Assembly (NCBI GenBank): GCA_029552985.1 | Contig: JAKPDB010000118.1 | Coordinates: 1-49,490, forward strand | From: a bacterium | GTDB lineage: Bacteria; Ratteibacteria; UBA8468; B48-G9; DTJG01 | Length of the DNA: 49,490 bases | Reading direction: 5' to 3' | Shown here: one piece after another, positions 18,282 to 25,218 of the stretch | Position numbering within the stretch: the stretch's first letter is position 1 | Layout of the letters: every line of letters begins with the position of its first letter | The notes under the pieces: model-generated | The model's input: the letters and a program-made list of their open reading frames with translations, nothing else | Databases searched by the model: none | What the model was told of the DNA's origin: nothing | Program-made: the position numbers and the translations under genes

Positions 18282-18282
18282 T

Positions 18283-18516
18283 ATGTGGAGACGGGGATTT
18301 CGTGGTTGGACTCCTCCTTATCCTTATATTGGAATAGGAAGAGGAGGACTACCAAGATGTGCATGGCCTGGTTGGTGGTATGGATATATTCCGCCTTATG
18401 TTCCAGATATAACACCTGAAGAAGAAATTGAGTATTTAAAGGAAGAAGCAGAGTTTTTGAGAAAGCAACTGGCTGAAATAGAAAAAAGAATTAGAGACCT
18501 TGAATCGCAGAGATAA
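18283..18516 (+). CDS. DUF5320-type small protein with coiled-coil tail
   Basis: A 77-aa protein with an aromatic, glycine- and proline-rich N-terminal half (WRRGFRGWTPPYPYIGIGRG, then AWPGWWYGYIPPYVP). A charged coiled-coil follows (PEEEIEYLKEEAEFLRKQL, ending EKRIRDLESQ). That tail is the signature of DUF5320 proteins, which usually accompany ATPase and NifX-like genes in anaerobes. The ATG at 18283 follows AAAGGAGGTGA and lies one base after the PadR stop codon, so translation is probably coupled. Function is unknown. A scaffold or partner role for the neighbouring ATPases is plausible. Confidence 0.75.
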   Translation: MWRRGFRGWTPPYPYIGIGRGGLPRCAWPGWWYGYIPPYVPDITPEEEIEYLKEEAEFLRKQLAEIEKRIRDLESQR

Positions 18517-18528
18517 AGGAATGAAATT

Positions 18529-19428
18529 ATGAGGGAAATAGTAATAATCAGCGGTAAGGGCGGAACAGGCAAGACCGTCCTTACCGCCTGTCTCGCCTCG
18601 TTTTCAGATAATAAGGTTATCGCCGATTGTGATGTTGATGCTGCAAATTTATATATTTTACTCAATAATAAAATTCTGGAGAAACATGATTTCTATGGTG
18701 GGAAAAAGGCATCTATTGACAAAGAAAAATGTATAAATTGCGGGAAATGCCTTGCTTTATGCAAATTTAATGCGATCAAGGTTAAAAAGGATAATGGAGT
18801 GCTTGAGAAGATTTTTATAGATGAAATTTCATGTGAGGGTTGTGGAGTATGCCGGTGGAATTGTCCTGTCGAGGCGATAAAAATGGAAAAAAGTCTATCA
18901 GGCGAATTATATATTTCAGAAACAAAATATGGGATTTTTGTTCATGCAAAATTGGGAATTGCTGAAGAAAATTCAGGAAAACTTGTATCTGAAATAAGAA
19001 AAAAAGCAAAAGAAATAGCAAAAGGAAAAAATAAAAATTTGATTATTATTGATGGTCCTCCTGGTATTGGATGTCCTGTGATTGCTTCTATTGGAGGAGT
19101 AGATATTGCCTTAATAATTACAGAACCAACTCTTTCAGGACTACATGATATGAAAAGAACTTTGCAACTTACAGAGCATTTTAAAGTTAAAAGTATGGTT
19201 ATTATAAATAAGTTTGATCTAAATTTAGAGATGGCAGAAGAGATTGAAAAATACTGTGAAAAAGAAAAAATAGAAGTTATTGGTAAAATTTCTTTTGATG
19301 AAAAGGTTATTGAATCAGTTGTAAAAAGAGTTCCTTTTGTGGAATATATTGAAAATGAAACGACTGAAAAAATAAAAAGTATATGGGAAAAAATTGAAAA
19401 AGAAATGAAGAAGAAAGGAGGTGATTAA
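18529..19428 (+). CDS. MinD-superfamily ATPase with inserted 2[4Fe-4S] ferredoxin domain (copy 1)
   Basis: A 299-aa P-loop ATPase of the COG1149 kind. The deviant Walker A SGKGGTGKT is at 8-16, with the signature lysine. Between the N-terminal part and the rest of the ATPase sits a ferredoxin insert with two clusters of ligands (C68, C71, C74, C78 and C102, C105, C108, C112). LIIIDGPPGIGCPV is the Walker B/switch II region. The fold belongs with Mrp/NBP35 and NifH-like proteins. Assembly or transfer of Fe-S clusters or related cofactors is inferred. A second, diverged copy lies at 20403-21248. The next gene begins 1 nt after its stop codon, with the same AAAGGAGGTGATTAAT arrangement seen before the DUF5320 gene. 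Confidence 0.85.
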   Translation: MREIVIISGKGGTGKTVLTACLASFSDNKVIADCDVDAANLYILLNNKILEKHDFYGGKKASIDKEKCINCGKCLALCKFNAIKVKKDNGVLEKIFIDEISCEGCGVCRWNCPVEAIKMEKSLSGELYISETKYGIFVHAKLGIAEENSGKLVSEIRKKAKEIAKGKNKNLIIIDGPPGIGCPVIASIGGVDIALIITEPTLSGLHDMKRTLQLTEHFKVKSMVIINKFDLNLEMAEEIEKYCEKEKIEVIGKISFDEKVIESVVKRVPFVEYIENETTEKIKSIWEKIEKEMKKKGGD

Positions 19429-19429
19429 T

Positions 19430-19639
19430 ATGCCATTTGGAGATGGGACAGGCCCTATTGGAAAAGGACCTGGTACTGGTAGAGGACAGGGTATGGGAAG
19501 AGGGATAGGGAAAAGGCATATGGGCCCTGTTAAAAATTGTGTATGTCCAAACTGTGGAATAAAAATTCCTCATCAAAGAGGAGTTCCCTGTACAACAGTG
19601 AAATGTCCTAATTGTGGAACAAGAATGTTAAGTGAATAA
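19430..19639 (+). CDS. Glycine-rich small protein with C-terminal zinc-ribbon-like cysteines
   Basis: A 69-aa protein. The N-terminus (PFGDGTGPIGKGPGTGRGQG) matches the opening motif of DUF5320-related proteins. The C-terminus has two C-x2-C pairs (VCPNCGIKIPHQRGVPC and KCPNCGTRM), so it may bind zinc or an Fe-S cluster. The ATG at 19430 follows AAAGGAGGTGA. It shares its N-terminal style with proteins that accompany NifX-like and MinD-like genes in anaerobes. The gene sits between two ATPase genes, and a direct partnership with them is inferred only from position. Confidence 0.75.
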   Translation: MPFGDGTGPIGKGPGTGRGQGMGRGIGKRHMGPVKNCVCPNCGIKIPHQRGVPCTTVKCPNCGTRMLSE

Positions 19640-19675
19640 CGAGGTCCGATACCTTAAAGAAAAAGTGAGGTGAAA

Positions 19676-20392
19676 ATGGAAATAGTTACAGTTTTCGATA
19701 AAGACAGTAATGAAAAAAATTTGCATATTGGATGGGGAATTTCTTTTCTTGTTGATCAAGTAATTTTACTTGATACAGGAGAAAAAGGAGAGTGGCTTGT
19801 TGATAATTTGGATGGGTTAAAAATTAACACAGGCAAAATAGAAAAAATTGTGATTTCTCATGACCACTGGGACCACACAGGGGGATTATGGGATTTATTA
19901 AAGATTAGAAAAAGAATTAGTGTTTATGGATGTAAAGGATTCAGTGAAAAATTTAAAGAAGATGTCAAGAAAGGAGGTGGAAATTTCATTGAAGTAGAAG
20001 GACTTACAGAATTAAAGAATAGAGAGGTTTTTAGCACAGGAGAAATAGAAGGAGATTACAAAGGGAAATATATTGCAGAACAGTCAATTATAATAAAAAG
20101 TAAAAATGGTATTTCAATTCTTACAGGTTGTGCCCATCCTGGGATATTAAAAATAATTGACACTGTGAGGGATCTTTTTCCTGATGAGAGTATTTACGCA
20201 GTTATTGGTGGGTTTCACTTGATTGAAGAAGATAGAAGAATTATTGAGATTATTATTGAAGAATTTAGGAAAAGGGATATTAAAAAAGTTGGTGCCACTC
20301 ACTGCACAGGAATTACAGGAATTGAGTTGTTTAAAGAGGAATATAAGGATGATTTTTTAAATATAAAGGTTGGAGAGGAAATAGAAGTGTAG
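19676..20392 (+). CDS. Metallo-beta-lactamase-fold hydrolase
   Basis: A 238-aa protein with the metal-binding motif SHDHWDHTGG (H62, H64, D66, H67), then GCAHPG and GGFHL, which supply later ligands. It is closest in style to COG1237 proteins, annotated as ribofuranosylaminobenzene-phosphate (methanopterin-type) synthase-like MBL hydrolases and often found with MinD-ferredoxin ATPases. The ATG at 19676 is chosen because GTGAGG lies 5 nt upstream; an in-frame GTG at 19670 overlaps that site. It is probably a cytoplasmic binuclear metal hydrolase or oxidoreductase. Its substrate is unknown. Confidence 0.82.
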   Translation: MEIVTVFDKDSNEKNLHIGWGISFLVDQVILLDTGEKGEWLVDNLDGLKINTGKIEKIVISHDHWDHTGGLWDLLKIRKRISVYGCKGFSEKFKEDVKKGGGNFIEVEGLTELKNREVFSTGEIEGDYKGKYIAEQSIIIKSKNGISILTGCAHPGILKIIDTVRDLFPDESIYAVIGGFHLIEEDRRIIEIIIEEFRKRDIKKVGATHCTGITGIELFKEEYKDDFLNIKVGEEIEV

Positions 20393-20402
20393 AAAGAAGA
20401 AA

Positions 20403-21248
20403 ATGAAAAAAAATATTAAAATATCAGTTGCAAGTGGTAAAGGAGGAACAGGAAAAACATTAGTTTCAGTTTCGCTTGCTTTATCAATAAATAATGTTCA
20501 GTTTATTGATTGCGATGTTGAAGAACCGAATGCACATATTTTTTTAAAGCCAGAAATAGAAATTGAAAAATCAGTTGGAATCCCTGTTCCTGAAATTGAT
20601 AAGAATAAATGTAGTTTATGTGGTGAATGTGGGAAAATATGCGAGTATCATGCTATTGTTAATTTGAAAAGAGATGTTCTGGTTTTTTATGAATTATGTC
20701 ATGGATGTGGAGGATGTTCAATTGTTTGTCCTGAAAAAGCAATAAAGGAAAAGGAGAGAGAAATAGGGATTTTGAGAAAAGGAAAGTTTAATGGAGATAA
20801 TGAATTTATAGATGGAATTTTAAATCCAGGGGAGCCACTCTCTCCACCTTTAATAAGAAATTTAAAGAAAGAAATTAAAAATGATAAAACAGTTATTATA
20901 GATTGTCCTCCAGGAACTTCATGTCCTGTTGTGGAATCAATTAAAGGGACTGATTTTTGTATTCTTATAACTGAACCAACTCCCTTTGGATTGAATGACC
21001 TGACTCTTGCAGTTGAAGTTCTTAAAAAATTAAAAATTCCTTATGGTGTGATTATAAATAAATGTGATTCAAAATACAATGAGGTTGAAAAATTCTGCAA
21101 AAAAGAAAACATTGGAATTCTTATGAAAATACCATACAAGAGAGATATTGGTGTTGCTTATTCAAAAGGTAAATCCTTGATTGAGGCATCTCCACAATAC
21201 AAAAAAGAGTTTCAGGATTTATTAAACAGAATTGTGAAAATCGTCTGA
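20403..21248 (+). CDS. MinD-superfamily ATPase with inserted 2[4Fe-4S] ferredoxin domain (copy 2)
   Basis: A 281-aa paralogue of the protein at 18529-19428. Walker A SGKGGTGKT is at 11-19, with ferredoxin ligands C70, C73, C76, C80 and C99, C102, C105, C109. VIIDCPPGTSCPVVES is the switch II region and contains a cysteine not seen at that place in most MinD proteins. COG1149 genes often occur as adjacent non-identical pairs in anaerobes, which suggests a heterodimer. The pair here is separated by two small genes. It starts 10 nt after the MBL stop codon, with AGAAGAAA as a weak binding site. Confidence 0.85.
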   Translation: MKKNIKISVASGKGGTGKTLVSVSLALSINNVQFIDCDVEEPNAHIFLKPEIEIEKSVGIPVPEIDKNKCSLCGECGKICEYHAIVNLKRDVLVFYELCHGCGGCSIVCPEKAIKEKEREIGILRKGKFNGDNEFIDGILNPGEPLSPPLIRNLKKEIKNDKTVIIDCPPGTSCPVVESIKGTDFCILITEPTPFGLNDLTLAVEVLKKLKIPYGVIINKCDSKYNEVEKFCKKENIGILMKIPYKRDIGVAYSKGKSLIEASPQYKKEFQDLLNRIVKIV

Positions 21249-21263
21249 ATAGCGGGAGAGAAA

Positions 21264-22111
21264 ATGAATAAAGGGAAAGAGGAGAAACTGAAACGGCTGG
21301 AAGAACTATTGGCAAAAAACATGTCTCAGATTAAATATAAAATTTTAATTCTATCAAATAAAGGTGGAGTTGGTAAAAGTTTTGTATCTGTGAATATTGC
21401 AGTTTGTTTGAGCAGAAAAGGATTTAAAGTCGGTTTACTTGATGCTGATATTCACGGACCTTCAGTTGCCAAAATGCTTGGATTTGAAGGGAAAAGGTTA
21501 TCTGTTGGGCCAGATAATTCTATTATCCCATATCCTGTTAATCCAAATTTGGTTGCAGTTTCAATGGCTTCTTTTATTGAAGATGAAGATACTCCATTAG
21601 TATGGAGAGGACCTTTAAAAATGGTTGCTTTGAGGCAACTTCTCGCAGAAATCTCTTGGGGAAATCTGGATTATTTAATTATTGATTCTCAACCAGGAAC
21701 AGGGATGAACCATTATCAGTTATTCAACTTATAAAAAATTTAACAGGGGCGATTATTGTTACAACACCTCAGGATGTAGCATTACTTGATTCAAGAAAAT
21801 GTGTGAGTTTTCTTAAACAATTATCTGTTCCAATGTTGGGTATTCTTGAAAATATGAGTGGATTTGTTTGTCCACAATGTGGCCACTACATTGAATTATT
21901 TAAATCAGGCGGTGGAGAAAAAGCAGCGAAAGAATTAAATGTCTCATTTTTAGGTAAAATTCCTCTGGATTCTCATATCGTTAGTTCATCCAATGATGGT
22001 ATACCATCTGTTGATGCGTATTCTGATTCAGAAGCAACAGGAGTTATAGTCAGAATCTGTGGTTTGATAGAAGAAAAGACAAAAGACATGGAGAGTGAAA
22101 ACCTGAAATAA
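21264..22111 (+). pseudogene. Mrp/NBP35-family ATPase, single frameshift
   Basis: The first frame (21264-21734) has the Walker A NKGGVGKS, LLDADIHGPSVAKMLGF and [10 protein letters not shown], then runs off into NHYQLFNL and a stop. The next frame continues exactly where it should with [49 protein letters not shown] (the C-x2-C bridging cluster motif) and GKIPLDS. The junction is GGG at 21702-21704, where four G bases would restore the frame. The joined product of about 282 aa is a normal Mrp Fe-S carrier. A lost G in a homopolymer may be a real mutation or a read error. The gene ends the intact part of the island. Confidence 0.85.
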
Positions 22112-22200
22112 GATTTACAATTCGTAACAGTTTAATCAAAGTGTTTTCTAATCCAAAAAAATTTTTGGAAGAAGGAAAATAGAAAAAGGTAAATTCTGAC

Positions 22201-22502
22201 ACAAAAACTATAGTGGCTCCTGAAGATAGGTCAAATTCACAAGGAAGAAACGTCTCTCCATCTATTATTCCAATAACATGATTTCTTTGATATCGTAGGT
22301 AAACTGTTTGGTTATTGCTTCAGAAATCGAAAATAGTGATATAACAGGAATGATACCGACAACTTCAAAATGATTATTTTGTTACCATAAATTAGATGAA
22401 GAGATCGTAAGAATTAAGCCAGATAGATCAATAGTACACAGTATTGCGCCATCACTGTTTGGGTGATTCTTGCCGGCGATAGCATATTTGCAAGATTATT
22501 GG
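22201..22502 (+). pseudogene. Probable decayed NifX/NifB-like (dinitrogenase cofactor family) gene
   Basis: There is no open frame here, but three fragments in family order remain. IVAPEDRSNSQGRNVSPS (22211-22264) resembles the N-terminal strand and VSPHFGR region. IASEIENSDITGMI (about 22314-22355) resembles the VEIEDGEI segment. VWVILAGDSIFARLL (about 22460-22500) resembles the GVDVVIAGxIGxxAxxLL segment. They are separated by frameshifts and stops. NifX-like genes normally accompany DUF5320, MinD-ferredoxin and Mrp genes, so context supports the reading. The evidence is by eye only. Confidence 0.4.
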
Positions 22503-22522
22503 TAAAAAAATTTATTTTTGTA

Positions 22523-22531
22523 TGCTATAAT
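22523..22531 (+). promoter_or_regulatory. Extended -10 promoter for feoAB
   Basis: TGCTATAAT is an extended -10 element about 88 bp upstream of feoA. No good -35 box stands at the standard distance. This separates feoAB transcription from the Fe-S island upstream. I could not recognise a clear Fur- or DtxR-type palindrome around it. Confidence 0.55.
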
Positions 22532-22618
22532 ACTCCAAACAATCAAATGCAGAAATAACGAAAGTAAATTTCACAGGCAAAGAGTTAGATTAAACAAAAT
22601 TTTTTAGCAAGGACTAAG

Positions 22619-22837
22619 ATGAAAAAATTGTCAGAAGTTGAAGAAGGCAAGTATAAAATCGTTGATATTACAAAACCAGGTAAATTGAGAAAACTGTGCA
22701 ACATAGGGGTATTGGTAGGAGATACTATTGAGGTGATTAAATCCTGTCCAGGGCCAATCATAATAAAAAAGGGTAATATCACAGTCGGCATCGGACATGG
22801 TATGGCAATGGACATAATAGTAGAAAAAGTTAAATAA
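22619..22837 (+). CDS. feoA: Ferrous iron transport accessory protein FeoA
   Basis: A 72-aa SH3-like cytoplasmic protein. GKYKIVDITKPGKLRKLCNI, then GVLVGDTIEVIKSCPGPIII and GHGMAMDIIVE, follow the FeoA pattern with a central glycine-rich turn. It is thought to regulate FeoB. The binding site is AAGGA. The stop codon is 2 nt before the feoB start, so the two are translated together. Confidence 0.9.
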   Translation: MKKLSEVEEGKYKIVDITKPGKLRKLCNIGVLVGDTIEVIKSCPGPIIIKKGNITVGIGHGMAMDIIVEKVK

Positions 22838-22839
22838 AA

Positions 22840-24813
22840 ATGGAAGAAAAAGTTATCGCTATTGCCGGAAATCCAAATACAGGAAAAACCACGACATTTA
22901 ATGCATTAACAGGAACAAGACAGCAAGTTGGTAATTGGCCTGGGGTTACTGTGGAAAAAAAGGAAGGGTACTATATTTATAAAGGAGTGAAATTTAAGGT
23001 GGTAGACCTTCCTGGAACTTATACTTTGACAGGAGAAAGCGAGGACCAGAAAATAGCAATTGACTTTCTTACCCAGAATCAGGTGGATGTTTTGCTTCTG
23101 ATGGCAGATGCTTTAAATCTTGAAAGAAGCATGTATTTTCTAATTTTGCTTTCTGAATTGAATAAAAATATCATTGTTGATTTAAATATGGTAGACCTCG
23201 CAGAAAAAGAAGGGATTGACTATGACGTCAAGCATCTTGAGAAATTGCTCAAGGTTAAATTTGTAAAAACAATAGGGAATAAGAATATTGGATTTGAAGA
23301 TTTAAAAGAAGCAATTTATAGAAAATGCAAGGAACCGGTTTCTTCAGAATGTTTTATTTCTAACTATGGTGATGAAATTGAAAGCGCTATTTCAGAAATT
23401 ATCAATTATTTGAAAAATTTGAATCTTCCTTACCCTGAACGATTTGTGGCGCTGAAAGTTCTGGAAAAAGATGAGTATTTTGTTAATTTAATTATCAACA
23501 GTGTGAATTACGAAAGAATAAACAATTTGATATCGCGATTGGAAAAATTTTTTAATAAACCGATTGAAAGGGTTCTGATAGAAAAAAGGTATGGAATTAT
23601 TCATGGAGTTGTTCAGGAAGCCCTGATTGAAAAAAAGAAAGAACTGAAACTGGAAATTACAGAAAAACTTGATAGGATTTTGACTAATAATTTTTTAGGA
23701 CCCCTGACATTTCTTTTCATAATGTTTTTAACTTTTACTTTTGTCTTTGGCATTGGTAAACCCGCAACAAAGTTTTTAGAAGTGGTATTTGAAAAATTTG
23801 GAGGCATCGCCGCTAATTTCCCCTTTCCTTTCTGGATAAACTCATTGATAAAAGATGGAATAGTTTCAGGGGTGGGTTCAGTGGTATTGTTTCTACCAAA
23901 CATTTTTCTGTTTTTTTTCTTTTTTTCAGTTTTGGAAGATACCGGATATATGTCAAGGGCAGCAATAGTGGCAGACAGATTAATGCATAAAATAGGGCTT
24001 CATGGTAAAAGTGCTATTCCTTTGATCTTAGGTTTTGGATGCAATGTTCCAGCAATAATGGGAACAAGAATTCTGGAAAATAAAAGGGATAAAATTCTCA
24101 CTTCTCTTTCGATACCTTTTATGAGTTGTTCGGCGCGGCTTCCTGTGTATCTTTTATTTACAGGCATTTTTTTCCAGGAAAATCAAGGTCTGATAATTTT
24201 TTCGCTATACCTATTTGGAATTATTGCCGGGATTTTGAGTATTAAATTTTTCGGTTCAACTTTTTTCAAAAAAGAATCATCGCCATTGATAATAGAACTA
24301 CCTCCTTTCAGATTTCCATACTGGCAGGGTGTGCTGGTTGAAAGCTGGACAAAAACAAAGTATTTTTTGAAAAAAGCAGGAACTATTATATTTTTAGGGG
24401 CTCTAATTCTGTGGTTTTTGAGTTATTTTCCAGACCCTACTAAATATGGGGCGCAGTCGAATTTCATAGGACGACTGGGAAGTATTATTTCTCCTTTATT
24501 TAAATTTTCTGGTTTTGGCTTCTGGCAGGCAAGTGTTGCATTGATTTTCGGGATTTATGCAAAAGAACTTGTTGTTGGAACATTTGGGATTCTATTTGGA
24601 GTTGGGAATCTTATGGAATCTTTGAAAATTTATTTTACGACGGCTTCAGCTTACTCCTTTATGATTATGAGTTTATTATATATGCCATGTCTTGCAACAT
24701 TTCTGGTTTTAAAAAAAGAAATAGGAATGAAATGGGCAATAGTTTCACTTTTCTGGTCTTTATTTATTGGCTGGCTATTTTCAATATTGTTTTATCAAAT
24801 CTTGAATTTTTGA
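22840..24813 (+). CDS. feoB: Ferrous iron transporter FeoB
   Basis: A 657-aa membrane GTPase that imports Fe2+. The G domain has G1 GNPNTGKTTT at 10-19, G2-region NWPGVTVEKK, G3 DLPGTYTL near 56-63 and G4-like NMVDLA. The membrane part (about 290-657) has several helices and the two Gate-type segments, including ILGFGCNVPAIMGTRILENK. Length is near that of compact FeoB proteins. It follows feoA after 2 nt. Ferrous iron uptake fits an oxygen-poor habitat and supplies the Fe-S proteins encoded upstream. Confidence 0.95.
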   Translation: MEEKVIAIAGNPNTGKTTTFNALTGTRQQVGNWPGVTVEKKEGYYIYKGVKFKVVDLPGTYTLTGESEDQKIAIDFLTQNQVDVLLLMADALNLERSMYFLILLSELNKNIIVDLNMVDLAEKEGIDYDVKHLEKLLKVKFVKTIGNKNIGFEDLKEAIYRKCKEPVSSECFISNYGDEIESAISEIINYLKNLNLPYPERFVALKVLEKDEYFVNLIINSVNYERINNLISRLEKFFNKPIERVLIEKRYGIIHGVVQEALIEKKKELKLEITEKLDRILTNNFLGPLTFLFIMFLTFTFVFGIGKPATKFLEVVFEKFGGIAANFPFPFWINSLIKDGIVSGVGSVVLFLPNIFLFFFFFSVLEDTGYMSRAAIVADRLMHKIGLHGKSAIPLILGFGCNVPAIMGTRILENKRDKILTSLSIPFMSCSARLPVYLLFTGIFFQENQGLIIFSLYLFGIIAGILSIKFFGSTFFKKESSPLIIELPPFRFPYWQGVLVESWTKTKYFLKKAGTIIFLGALILWFLSYFPDPTKYGAQSNFIGRLGSIISPLFKFSGFGFWQASVALIFGIYAKELVVGTFGILFGVGNLMESLKIYFTTASAYSFMIMSLLYMPCLATFLVLKKEIGMKWAIVSLFWSLFIGWLFSILFYQILNF

Positions 24814-24826
24814 AGCGGAGGGGTTC

Positions 24827-25198
24827 TTGTTAACCAAAAGTTTAGAAGATTATCTTGAGACAATCAAAATTCTAACAGACGCTGGTAGGATTGTAAGAGT
24901 TAAGGAAATAAGCAAATTTTTGCGTGTGACAGAACCGTCCGTGGTAAATGCGTTAAATATTTTGAAAGAAAAAGGGTATATTGAACAAGAAAAGTATGGG
25001 CATGTTGAATTAACAGAATTGGGTGATAAGGAAGCCAGAAAAATTCTTAAGAAGCATAAAATCGTGTTTGGATTTTTAACAAATATTCTAAATGTTTCTC
25101 CAAAGGTTGCTCAAAATGACGCATGTAGAATGGAACATGTAATAAGCGATGAAACAATTGAAAAAATCCTGAAATTTCAGGGAGATTACAAAAAGTAA
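24827..25198 (+). CDS. DtxR/MntR-family metal-dependent regulator
   Basis: A 123-aa protein with an N-terminal winged helix (TKSLEDYLETIKILTDAGRI, then VKEISKFLRVTEPSVVNAL, IEQEKYGHVELTELG) and a dimerisation helix region (KIVFGFLTNILNVSPKVAQN, DACRMEHVISDETIEKI). The motif DACRMEH-x-IS is the conserved metal-binding part of the family. It lacks the third SH3-like domain, as in MntR-like short members. The start is TTG at 24827, with GGAGGGG upstream; no ATG fits. Placed 13 nt after feoB, it most likely controls feoAB in response to Fe2+. Confidence 0.85.
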   Translation: MLTKSLEDYLETIKILTDAGRIVRVKEISKFLRVTEPSVVNALNILKEKGYIEQEKYGHVELTELGDKEARKILKKHKIVFGFLTNILNVSPKVAQNDACRMEHVISDETIEKILKFQGDYKK

Positions 25199-25218
25199 GC
25201 AGATTTTCAGGTGCTGGA

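Noticed and set aside
22619-22837. The feoAB genes as part of the PadR/ATPase operon
   Set aside because: A 507-bp gap with an extended -10 promoter separates them, and base composition changes between the two groups.
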